Shown in pieces: positions 1 to 6,572 of a stretch of DNA of 9,916 nucleotides. The first letter of the stretch is position 1; each line of letters begins with the position of its first letter. Position numbers and translations under genes: made by a program. Source of the DNA: Victivallales bacterium (GTDB taxonomy: Bacteria > Verrucomicrobiota > Lentisphaeria > Oligosphaerales > Oligosphaeraceae). The notes beneath the pieces are model-generated. The model was not told the origin of the DNA. It did not search any database and saw nothing but the letters and a program-made list of their open reading frames with translations. The stretch is taken from NCBI GenBank assembly GCA_017458805.1, contig JAFTAC010000276.1, positions 1 through 9,916 on the forward strand, in the 5' to 3' direction.

Positions 1-90
1 GGTTCTAGAGGTTCTAGAGGTTCTAGAGGTTCTAGAGGTTCTAGAGGTTCTAGAGGTTCTAGAGGTTCTAGAGGTTCTAGAGGTTCTAGA
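1..90. repeat. Tandem array of ten perfect 9-bp units (GGTTCTAGA)
   Basis: Ten identical head-to-tail copies of GGTTCTAGA run from the first base of the window, so the array may continue upstream. Each unit contains the 6-bp palindrome TCTAGA, and neighbouring units could pair as short hairpins. The junctions between units also create nine copies of GAGGT, a five-base match to the Shine-Dalgarno consensus, but the last lies about 28 nt before the phosphatase start, too far for normal initiation. The unit length is a multiple of three, so two + frames stay open through it: (Gly-Ser-Arg)n, and (Val-Leu-Glu)n in frame with the phosphatase gene. Perfect identity suggests recent slippage-driven expansion. 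The function is unknown. A variable-number leader or promoter-spacing element is possible. Confidence 0.97.
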
Positions 91-112
91 AGAAAATCGG
101 AGAAAAACTACT

Positions 113-1795
113 ATGAAACAACTACATCTTTTCACTTTTTTGTGTCTTCTCTCGATTATGGCGTTTGCCGACCGCCCGATGGCGCTGGTCATCATGTTGG
201 ACGGGCAGCGTGCCGACAGCATAGAGAACCTCTATATGCCGACATTGCAGGCACTTCGTGCAGGCAAGTGGCAGCCTGGCTACAACTGCGCCTGGTCCGA
301 CAGCGCGTTGACCATCCCCGACGCCCGTCCCTCCAGCGCCGCCAACCACACCGCCATTGCCACTGGCGTCACGGCCACCAAGCACAACGTCTTCAACAAC
401 AGCGAGTTTCAAAAGGGAAAATACGACGAGTGGCCAACCTGGCTGACACGCCTCAAAAAGGCAAAGCCCGAGATGAAAACCCTTTTCATGTACTCCTGGA
501 AGCCAGATGAACAACTGGGACCCGTGGAAGGCGTGGAATTCAAGCACGGTTCCGATGTCAACAACGGCCAGGAGCTCGCCGCCAGACTGGCCACCGCAGA
601 GGCTCCAGACGCAACCCTGCTCTTCATTGACATCCCCGACAGCGGTGGCCACGGCACTGGCTTCTACCCATACGGCACGATGTACAGGCGCTACTCCTAC
701 ATTACGGACGGTATCATCAAGGGGCTTCTGGACGCCATCGCGAAGCGCCCGACATTCCAGAGCGAAGACTGGCTGATTGTCGTTACCGCCGACCACGGCG
801 GCTATGCCAAGTCCCACGGGATGTGGGGCGGCCAGGCGACGACGATTCCCTTCCTGGTGGCGAGCAAGCACGTCCAAAACGGCCGTCTAGCAGGCGTGCC
901 AGGCAACCTGGACGCCGCCCCCACCGCCCTCGATCACTTCGGCCTCTACAGCAAGGAGCTGAATCTGGATGGTGTGCCGAGGGGCAAGGAGCTTGCCAAA
1001 GACCAGCCACGCCCGCTGAAGGAAGGGCTGGCTGCTTACTTCACCTTTGATGAGAAGAAAGAGCCCGTAAACCACGCTGGCACGGAAATAGTCGCGAAGC
1101 TCTTTGGCGAAAAAACCACCTCCGCTGAAAAGCGCGATGGCTTCGCAATGGGCTACTTGCATGTTGAAAGCGATGTCAAAACCGAAGAAGTGGAGGAAAA
1201 CGGTGTCAAAACCGAAAAGAACACCCGTATTCCCGCTGGCGCAGTGCTTGAAGGCACCGAGAAGCTGAACCTTGAGGCAGGACGCTGCTTCACCGTCACC
1301 GCCTGGGTGCGCATGCCAACTGCCCCGCAAATCGGCGACCCGCTCATCCTTGGCAACAAGGACTGGCACGGCGGTAGCCGACCTGGCTTCGCGCTTATCG
1401 CCGCCCGCAAGACAGACCGCGCAAAGGCCCCAGGCGTCTGCCTCAACTACGCCCGATCTGGCGATGCAACACGCACCGACATGGGCACCTTCGATGTTGA
1501 ACCTGAAAAATGGACCTTCTACGCCCTCACCTTCACCCCCAATGGCACCGCCTACCTCTTCCAGGGGCACGAAGACGGCGAACTCTATTGGATAATCGAC
1601 CATGCGGAAGATGCCGTTATCGCCACTGAGATGCCCTGGTGCCTCGGCCAGGACGGCACCCGCGAATACCCCAACTCCTTCAATGGCGACATCGACGACT
1701 TCGCCATCTGGACACGCTCCATGACCACCACCGAAATCCGCACCATCTTCGAGGCAGGCCGCAAGGGCCTCACCCTCGCAGACCTGCTAAAGTAA
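113..1795 (+). CDS. Secreted alkaline-phosphatase-superfamily phosphatase/phosphodiesterase with C-terminal LamG-like domain
   Basis: The predicted 560-residue exported hydrolase acts on phosphate mono- or diesters outside the cytoplasm. Residues 1-19 form a signal peptide ending in AFA, followed by DRP. Residues about 21-300 resemble type I phosphodiesterase/nucleotide pyrophosphatase enzymes. Visible metal ligands are D30 (LDGQR), D176 and H180 (PDSGGH), D227 and H228 (TADHGG) and probably H235 (KSHG). S75 in SAANH sits where NPP enzymes carry the nucleophilic Thr of TFPNH. N95/N96 fit the phosphate-binding Asn. No sulfatase C/S-x-P-x-R motif is seen. Residues about 307-560 look like a LamG/concanavalin A-type fold (GLAAYFTFDE, FTVTAWVR, NGDIDDFAIWTR), perhaps for glycan binding. 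The start at 113 is chosen for the signal peptide and GGAG at 99-102. The frame is also open upstream through the 9-bp repeats, but without a start codon in the window. The substrate cannot be told from sequence alone. Confidence 0.88.
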   Translation: MKQLHLFTFLCLLSIMAFADRPMALVIMLDGQRADSIENLYMPTLQALRAGKWQPGYNCAWSDSALTIPDARPSSAANHTAIATGVTATKHNVFNNSEFQKGKYDEWPTWLTRLKKAKPEMKTLFMYSWKPDEQLGPVEGVEFKHGSDVNNGQELAARLATAEAPDATLLFIDIPDSGGHGTGFYPYGTMYRRYSYITDGIIKGLLDAIAKRPTFQSEDWLIVVTADHGGYAKSHGMWGGQATTIPFLVASKHVQNGRLAGVPGNLDAAPTALDHFGLYSKELNLDGVPRGKELAKDQPRPLKEGLAAYFTFDEKKEPVNHAGTEIVAKLFGEKTTSAEKRDGFAMGYLHVESDVKTEEVEENGVKTEKNTRIPAGAVLEGTEKLNLEAGRCFTVTAWVRMPTAPQIGDPLILGNKDWHGGSRPGFALIAARKTDRAKAPGVCLNYARSGDATRTDMGTFDVEPEKWTFYALTFTPNGTAYLFQGHEDGELYWIIDHAEDAVIATEMPWCLGQDGTREYPNSFNGDIDDFAIWTRSMTTTEIRTIFEAGRKGLTLADLLK

Positions 1796-1879
1796 CCTGT
1801 TCTGTGCGCGGCACTTCAGTGCCGCGTATCTGCCCGAGCACTTTTCCCCCAGCGCTAAAGCACTGGGCACAGAACAGGT
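1795..1879. repeat. 85-bp cloverleaf-like inverted-repeat element
   Basis: A perfect 13-bp inverted repeat (ACCTGTTCTGTGC at 1795-1807, its complement at 1867-1879) encloses two further hairpins. The first, 1808-1825, pairs GCGGCAC with GTGCCGC around a TTCA loop. The second, 1849-1866, pairs CCAG/CTGG and GC/GC around TAAA with one mismatch. The two inner hairpins share the core pattern GCRCTWMAGYRC and so may be related. TGCCC (1831-1835) can also pair with GGGCA (1865-1869). The left arm begins at the last base of the phosphatase stop codon. No T-run follows either arm, so it does not look like a standard intrinsic terminator. It resembles a REP/MITE-type palindromic repeat or a structured RNA. 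The type is inferred from shape only. Confidence 0.8.
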
Positions 1880-1900
1880 ACAGAAAAATGCCCATGCTCC

Positions 1901-1928
1901 TTGAAAACTCGGCTTTCCTGTATATCTT
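1901..1928 (+). promoter_or_regulatory. Possible sigma-70-type promoter for the rlmI-rpoN-marC-nadA run
   Basis: TTGAAA (1901-1906) and TATCTT (1923-1928) are separated by 16 bp, matching the -35 and -10 consensus at five and four of six positions. The site lies 40 bp before the rlmI start and behind the cloverleaf element, in the only intergenic gap before the tight gene run. Nearby TTATAT (1927-1932) would give a poor 20-bp spacer. Confidence 0.4.
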
Positions 1929-1968
1929 ATATGCAAAGAGCATACCAAAAAAATAAAAGATACACGAA

Positions 1969-3156
1969 ATGCCGAAGGAACTCATACTAAATAACGGGCG
2001 GGAACGCTCCCTGTTGAGACGCCATCCGTGGATATTCGACGGTGCGGTGGCCGCTGTTTCAGGTGCGCCGCTGCCTGGCGACACAGTGGAGGTCTATTCC
2101 TTTGAGGGAAAATGGCTTGCACGCGCCTCCTACTCGCCCGTCTCCAAAATCCGCGCACGTGTGTGGACGTTTGACCAGAACGAGCCTGTTGACCAAGCCT
2201 TTTTCGACAGACGAATTGATGCGGCAACCGCCTATCGTTCGCGCCTTGCCATCCATGGGCAAACAGACACGTGGCGGCTTGTCCACGGCGAGGCGGATGG
2301 CCTGCCAGGATGCGTCATCGACCGCTATGGCGACTTTGTCGTGTGCCAGTTTCTGTGTGCGGGAAGCGAAGCCGCACGGGAGATGATAGTCGCCTCGTTG
2401 AAGCGCGACAGCTCGATACGCGGCATCTACGAGCGGTCCGACACCGATGCGCGAGAGCGGGATGGCCTGCAAAGCCGCTGCGGACTGCTCTGGGGCGAGG
2501 AGCCGCCAGAACTCTTCACCATCCATGAAAACGGCGTCCAGTACCTTGCAGATTTACGGAATGGCCACAAGACAGGCTTCTACCTTGACCAGCGCGAAAA
2601 CCGTGCATCGCTCCCCTTCTGTGGCGGCGCCGACGTACTCAACTGCTTCTGCTACACAGGCGGCTTTGGGCTTCGCGCCGCCAAGGAAGGTGCCAAAAGC
2701 GTCACGCAGGTGGATTTAAGCGCACCTGCGCTGGAACTTGCCCAGCGCAACGCCGCACTCAACGGGTTTGACGATGCCCTGTTCACCTATACGAAGGCCG
2801 ATGTTTTCGAGCAGCTCCGCAAATACCGCGACATGGGGCGGCAGTTTGACGTGGTCGTCCTTGACCCGCCCAAATTCGCTGAGACCCCGAAGCAGCTGGA
2901 GAAGGCGGCACGCGGCTACAAGGACATCAATCTACTTGGCACGAAGCTCACCCGCCCAGGCGGCTTCCTCCTCACTTTCTCCTGCTCAGGCGCCATGACG
3001 CCTGAACTCTTCGCAAAAATCGTCGGCGACGCAGCCCGCGACGCAGGCCGTACCGCCAGAATCGTCAAGGTCTTGGGGCAGGCCCCAGACCACCCTGTCA
3101 CCTTGGACTTCCCCGAAGGGCGCTATTTGACGGGGCTTCTGCTGTCACTGCCATAG
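1969..3156 (+). CDS. rlmI: 23S rRNA (cytosine-C5) methyltransferase, RlmI family
   Basis: This 395-residue SAM-dependent methyltransferase is close in length to E. coli RlmI, which makes m5C1962 in 23S rRNA. An N-terminal PUA-like RNA-binding domain covers about residues 1-75 (RHPWIFDGAV). A central segment carries GEADGLPGCVIDRYGD (107-122) and NGHKTGFYLDQR (198-209). The Rossmann methyltransferase core follows: VLNCFCYTGGFGLRA (SAM-binding loop), D249 in VDLS, DPPKF (299-303), and SCS (338-340) with C339 as the probable catalytic cysteine. The end, DHPVTLDFPEGRYLTGL, also follows RlmI. It is the first gene of the five-gene run, and its stop lies 13 nt before rpoN. The start at 1969 is set by the conserved N-terminus. 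No strong Shine-Dalgarno sequence precedes it. Exact site specificity (RlmI against related RlmK-type enzymes) is inferred. Confidence 0.92.
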   Translation: MPKELILNNGRERSLLRRHPWIFDGAVAAVSGAPLPGDTVEVYSFEGKWLARASYSPVSKIRARVWTFDQNEPVDQAFFDRRIDAATAYRSRLAIHGQTDTWRLVHGEADGLPGCVIDRYGDFVVCQFLCAGSEAAREMIVASLKRDSSIRGIYERSDTDARERDGLQSRCGLLWGEEPPELFTIHENGVQYLADLRNGHKTGFYLDQRENRASLPFCGGADVLNCFCYTGGFGLRAAKEGAKSVTQVDLSAPALELAQRNAALNGFDDALFTYTKADVFEQLRKYRDMGRQFDVVVLDPPKFAETPKQLEKAARGYKDINLLGTKLTRPGGFLLTFSCSGAMTPELFAKIVGDAARDAGRTARIVKVLGQAPDHPVTLDFPEGRYLTGLLLSLP

Positions 3157-3169
3157 GAATACCACGACG

Positions 3170-4642
3170 ATGACGCAGCAGATGACACTATCGCAGGGGC
3201 TTCAGACCCGCCAGGAACAAAACCTGACCCCGCAGCAGATTCAGACGATGAATCTGCTTCAGAAGCCTTCGCTTGAACTGGAGCAGGAACTTACCCAGAA
3301 AATGGAGCTGAACCCTGTGCTGGTAGTGGAAAACCATCGAGAGATAACGATTGGCGACCCGCTTGAAGACGCCAATGCACGTTCGGACCGCAACGAGGAG
3401 CTGGTTGCACAGGCCATCGAAAACGACGAAAACAACTGGGAAGCGGCTATCGTCAATAGCGATTCCCATAACGACGAGCCCATGGACTATGACCCAGGCA
3501 ACAACTGGGATGCAGACCGTGAGGAACGCTATAGGCATTTCGTCGATTCCCAGACGCGCCCTGTCTCCTTCCAGGAGGCTCTGATGGAGCAGCTGCGCGA
3601 TGCCGTCAACGAGGAAAAGCAGCCGCGCCTTTTCCGCGCCTGCCTGGAGGTGCTGGGGAACTTGGACAAAAACGGCTGGCTCGACGCCACCGACGAGCAA
3701 ATCGCCAATGGCGCTGAGGTGACGGCGGATACCGTTGCGCGCGCCATCAAGGTCGTCCACTCCTTCACCCCTGCGGGCCTGGCCGCCCGAGACCTGCGAG
3801 AGTGCCTGCTGCTCCAGCTGGAGCGCAGCCGCGAAAAGGGCAGCATCGCCTGGGACATCGTCGATAAACACCTGGGAGACCTTGAGCGCAACCGCATCCC
3901 GTTGATAGCCGAAGAGGTTGACGCGGACATCTCTGAAGTGAACGAGGCCATTGAACGCATTAAACTTCTCGATCCCAAGCCTGGCAGAGCCTTGGACAAC
4001 ACCGAGGCTCCGCACATCATAGCCGACTTCAAGGTTGTCAAGCGTCTTGACGGCCATTGGGATGTGGTGCCAAATGATTTTGCATTCCCCGATGTGAGCA
4101 TCGATGAATATTATGTTGACCAGCAGAAGGATAAAAGCATATCGGCAGATTACCGCGCGTACCTTCGCAAGATGATTGACGATGCGAATATCCTGATACA
4201 GCAGCTTGACTTCCGCAAAACGACCATTGAAAAGGTGGCCGTCTGCATTGTCGCCCACCAGATTGAATTCTTCGAGCGGGGGCAGAAGTACTTGAAGCCC
4301 ATGAAGATGTCCGACATAGCGGATGAACTGGACGTCCACGAGACCACCATCAGCCGCGCTGTTGCAAACAAGTACCTTGGAACGCCATACGGCATTTTGG
4401 AGTTCAAGTACTTCTTCAGCACGGGCTACTCCAGCAACGAAGGCGAGGAGGTTTCCAACCGCGTTGTGCAAAATAAGATACGCGAGTACATTGACGCAGA
4501 GAACAAGGCAAAGCCGCTCTCCGACCAGAAGATAGCGGACATGCTTGTGCGGGATGGCTTCAATGTCGCACGGCGTACCGTCGCCAAATACCGCGAGGCG
4601 GCTGGCCTAGGGGCCGCAAGCCAGCGGAAGATTCATTCATAA
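3170..4642 (+). CDS. rpoN: RNA polymerase sigma-54 factor RpoN
   Basis: This 490-residue alternative sigma factor directs RNA polymerase to -24/-12 promoters and needs an ATP-driven activator to open DNA. Region I is at the N-terminus: glutamine/leucine-rich, LSQGLQTRQEQNLTPQQIQ, then residues to about 55. An acidic region II spans about 56-130 (ENDENNWEA, NDEPMDYDPG). The core-binding domain includes VHSFTPAGLAARDLRECLL (196-214) and LDPKPGR. A helix-turn-helix lies at about 378-400 (MSDIADELDVHETTISRAV). The RpoN box ARRTVAKYRE is intact at 467-476. The start at 3170 has a weak AGGAA upstream. M5 is an alternative start that would still keep region I. It sits between rlmI (13 nt) and marC (9 nt). 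No activator gene or matching -24/-12 promoter was found here, so its regulon is unknown from this window. Confidence 0.97.
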   Translation: MTQQMTLSQGLQTRQEQNLTPQQIQTMNLLQKPSLELEQELTQKMELNPVLVVENHREITIGDPLEDANARSDRNEELVAQAIENDENNWEAAIVNSDSHNDEPMDYDPGNNWDADREERYRHFVDSQTRPVSFQEALMEQLRDAVNEEKQPRLFRACLEVLGNLDKNGWLDATDEQIANGAEVTADTVARAIKVVHSFTPAGLAARDLRECLLLQLERSREKGSIAWDIVDKHLGDLERNRIPLIAEEVDADISEVNEAIERIKLLDPKPGRALDNTEAPHIIADFKVVKRLDGHWDVVPNDFAFPDVSIDEYYVDQQKDKSISADYRAYLRKMIDDANILIQQLDFRKTTIEKVAVCIVAHQIEFFERGQKYLKPMKMSDIADELDVHETTISRAVANKYLGTPYGILEFKYFFSTGYSSNEGEEVSNRVVQNKIREYIDAENKAKPLSDQKIADMLVRDGFNVARRTVAKYREAAGLGAASQRKIHS

Positions 4643-4651
4643 GAGGTTACC

Positions 4652-5263
4652 ATGCAGTATCTAATCCAAGGGGTTTCCCTTTATCTGAACTTGTTTTTCC
4701 TGCTGACGCCCTTCTTCGTGCTGGGGGTTTTCATCACCATCACCGAAGGAGCAGAGACGCATCTGAAACGCAAATTGGCGTTCCGCATCGCGCTGGGGGC
4801 CAGCGCCGTCACGCTGTGCATCTTCTGGGGAGGTGGCTTCATTATGAAGTTGTTTGGCATCACGGTCGATGCCTTTCGCGCAGGGTCTGGCGTGCTCCTT
4901 CTGCTCACTGCCGTCTCTCTGGTGCTTGAAAAGGCGCAGGAAAAGCGCGAAACAGCGACGGACAAGCTGCTTGATCTGGCCGTGGTCCCCATGGCGGTGC
5001 CCATCACGGCAGGTCCAGCCACGCTGGGTACGCTGATGGTGTGGGGCACCTCCACGCCCGATGTAGAAACCAGGCTGGTGACAGCCATCGCCATCGTGCT
5101 GGCATGCTTCTCCATCGGCGGCATGCTCGCCATATCGGACAAAATCAACAACGTTCTGGGCCACGCCAACATCACCATCCTCAGCAAAATCACGGGACTG
5201 ATCCTCAGCGCCATCGCCTTGCAGATGATTGTGGTCGGCGCCAAGAACATCTGGATGCAGTGA
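4652..5263 (+). CDS. MarC-family (UPF0056) integral membrane protein
   Basis: This 203-residue inner-membrane protein has about six hydrophobic segments (roughly 8-30, 43-68, 73-94, 110-132, 140-163 and 175-198). Family-like signatures are FRIALGASAVTL (44-55), the repeat-like DAFRAGSGVLLLLTAVSLVL (73-92), LDLAVVPMAVPITAGPATLG (107-126) and ILSKITGLILSAIALQMIV (176-194). MarC-family proteins were once linked to multiple antibiotic resistance, but their transport substrate and role remain unsettled, so no specific function is assigned. AGAGG (4642-4646) precedes the start at 5 nt. The gene follows rpoN by 9 nt. Its TGA stop shares one base with the ATG of the next gene (TGATG), so the two are probably translationally coupled. 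Confidence 0.88.
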   Translation: MQYLIQGVSLYLNLFFLLTPFFVLGVFITITEGAETHLKRKLAFRIALGASAVTLCIFWGGGFIMKLFGITVDAFRAGSGVLLLLTAVSLVLEKAQEKRETATDKLLDLAVVPMAVPITAGPATLGTLMVWGTSTPDVETRLVTAIAIVLACFSIGGMLAISDKINNVLGHANITILSKITGLILSAIALQMIVVGAKNIWMQ

Positions 5264-5598
5264 TGGGAGGGGACAAAGGCAAAGTCGGCTTCTGCGCGCT
5301 GGCGGACAAGGTCAACAAGGCCTTCCGCTTCATAGCGCGTAGCATGCGCATCAAGCTGGGGCTCTTTCTGCTGGTCATCAACGTCCCCTTCGGCTATGGC
5401 GGGGCCGCCATCGGCGTCCTGCTGGCAGGTGCGTTGAACAACCATTTCTGGCTGAAATGCGGCACAGCCGCCTACATCCTCTCATGGGTGATGCTCGGTG
5501 CAGCCACCATCCTGCTCGGCAGGGACACCAAAAACTTCGCAACCAATATCGTCAGGCGCAAATGGCGCGCCTGGAGGAAAATGAGACAAGGAGCATAG
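5263..5598 (+). CDS. Small unrecognised membrane protein, coupled to marC
   Basis: A 111-residue protein that I do not recognise. A basic N-terminal part (about 1-30, with ADKVNKAFRFIARSMRIK) is followed by two hydrophobic segments, about 32-57 and 67-86, and a strongly basic tail (IVRRKWRAWRKMRQGA). By the positive-inside rule both ends would be cytoplasmic, giving a hairpin topology. The start at ATG 5263 overlaps the marC stop as TGATG, a typical coupling arrangement. The same frame is open further upstream to 5041, but there it lies inside marC and has no coding look. The stop is 3 nt before nadA, and the nadA ribosome binding site lies in its last codons. Co-translation suggests it might work with the MarC-like protein. 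That is inference only. Confidence 0.78.
   Translation: MGGDKGKVGFCALADKVNKAFRFIARSMRIKLGLFLLVINVPFGYGGAAIGVLLAGALNNHFWLKCGTAAYILSWVMLGAATILLGRDTKNFATNIVRRKWRAWRKMRQGA
5588..5593 (+). promoter_or_regulatory. Ribosome binding site for nadA inside the upstream gene
   Basis: AAGGAG lies 8 nt before the nadA ATG and overlaps the last codons of the small membrane protein gene. It fixes the nadA start at 5602 and supports co-transcription. Confidence 0.75.
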
Positions 5599-5601
5599 AC
5601 T

Positions 5602-6504
5602 ATGGACATCAAGAAGGCCATCGACACGCTGCGCAAGGAGAAGAAGGCTGTCATTTTGGCGCACACCTATCAGCCGCCAGACATCCAGGCCATCGCGGAC
5701 TTTGTCGGCGATTCATACGGCTTGAGCGTGAAAGCCTCCCAAATTGAGGACGCGGAACTGATTGTCTTCTGCGGTGTGCGCTTTATGGCGGAGACCGCCG
5801 CTATCCTGAACCCGAACAAGCGGGTGCTGATGCCCGATGCAGATGCAGGCTGCCCCATGGCAGACATGATTGACGCCAAGCAGCTTGCGGAGTTCAAGGC
5901 GGCCCACCCAGGCGCGCCCGTCGTCTGCTATGTCAACTCCACCGCTGAGGTGAAGGCAGGCAGCACGATATGCTGCACCTCCTCCAATGCCGTCAAGGTG
6001 GTAAAGTCCCTTGGCAATGTCCCTGAAATCCTCTTCGTGCCCGACCAGTACCTAGGGCGATTCGTGGAAAAGCAGCTGGGGCGCAAGCTGGTGCTATGGA
6101 ACGGCTGCTGCCCCATACACAGGGCGCTTGAAGCGGACAGCATCGCGACCGCCAAGCAGACGCACCCAGGCGCAAAGGTGATGGTGCATCCTGAAACCCG
6201 CCCAGAGGCGCAAGCCGCCGCCGACTACGTCCTTGCCACAGGCCAGATGATTGACCTCGTCAAGGCGCAGCCACAGGGCGACTACATCGTCGGCACCGAG
6301 CGAGGCATCCTACACGCCCTGCAGAAGGCCGCCCCCGCCTCCAATTACTTCCCCATCGAGCCCCCGCTCATCTGCGGCGACATGAAGAAGACCACTCTGG
6401 AGAAGCTCCTGAACTCGCTCGAAACCGAAACCACCCAAGTCACAGTTCCCCCCGAGGTCGCTGCAGGCGCACTCAAAGCCATCCAGGCAATGCTGGCACT
6501 ATAA
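5602..6504 (+). CDS. nadA: Quinolinate synthase NadA
   Basis: This 300-residue cytoplasmic 4Fe-4S enzyme condenses iminoaspartate with dihydroxyacetone phosphate to give quinolinate, in de novo NAD synthesis from aspartate. The length fits the compact NadA class. Three cluster cysteines are visible: C84 (DAGCPMADM), C170 (NGCCPIH) and C258 (PLICGDMKK). Substrate-site motifs are H21 (AHTYQPPDIQ), ADFVGDSYGLS (32-42), VNSTAEVKA (111-119), H173, HPETRPEA (196-203) and TERG (232-235). C169 beside C170 is an extra cysteine, and C124/C125 are non-ligand cysteines of the STICCTSSNAV segment. The usual partners nadB and nadC are not in the window. It closes the rlmI-rpoN-marC run, 3 nt after the preceding gene. 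All key residues appear intact. Confidence 0.96.
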   Translation: MDIKKAIDTLRKEKKAVILAHTYQPPDIQAIADFVGDSYGLSVKASQIEDAELIVFCGVRFMAETAAILNPNKRVLMPDADAGCPMADMIDAKQLAEFKAAHPGAPVVCYVNSTAEVKAGSTICCTSSNAVKVVKSLGNVPEILFVPDQYLGRFVEKQLGRKLVLWNGCCPIHRALEADSIATAKQTHPGAKVMVHPETRPEAQAAADYVLATGQMIDLVKAQPQGDYIVGTERGILHALQKAAPASNYFPIEPPLICGDMKKTTLEKLLNSLETETTQVTVPPEVAAGALKAIQAMLAL

Positions 6505-6528
6505 AAATAACAGCCGCTCCTTTAGAAT

Positions 6529-6558
6529 GCGCGGAAACACTTGAGCGCGCGGAAACAC
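6529..6558. repeat. Two direct copies of GCGCGGAAACAC
   Basis: Identical 12-mers at 6529-6540 and 6547-6558 have an 18-bp period and lie in the 68-bp gap between nadA and the thioesterase gene. A partial match continues upstream of each copy. The second copy ends 14 bp before the thioesterase ATG. No terminator or clear promoter was seen in this gap. It could be a binding site for a regulator or a simple duplication. Confidence 0.6.
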
Positions 6559-6572
6559 AAAAAGAAAAAACC

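Noticed and set aside
1..510. Continuous + frame reading (Gly-Ser-Arg)n and then on to 510, as a possible RNA-binding protein tail
   Set aside because: It would overlap about 400 bp of the phosphatase gene and the part after the repeat has no coding character.
122..877. Long open frame on the minus strand opposite the phosphatase gene
   Set aside because: No recognisable domain, odd composition rich in Val, Gly and His, and full overlap with a well-supported gene. It mirrors the codon bias of the + strand.
1174..1216. Two copies of TGTCAAAACCGAA inside the phosphatase/LamG gene
   Set aside because: They encode a repeated VKTE in a charged loop between domains and are best read as a small in-gene duplication, not a regulatory element.
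1795..1879. Intrinsic transcription terminator for the phosphatase gene
   Set aside because: The stems are strong but no T-tract follows on either strand, so it is listed as a palindromic repeat instead.
3188..4471. 427-codon open frame on the minus strand opposite rpoN
   Set aside because: It is long but lies wholly inside rpoN, which is supported by its full domain set and RpoN box. The predicted sequence has no family features.
5041..5262. Upstream extension of the small membrane protein frame inside marC
   Set aside because: The translation is rich in His, Arg and Gln with no membrane or domain features, and the marC frame is well supported. The TGATG start at 5263 is the better choice.
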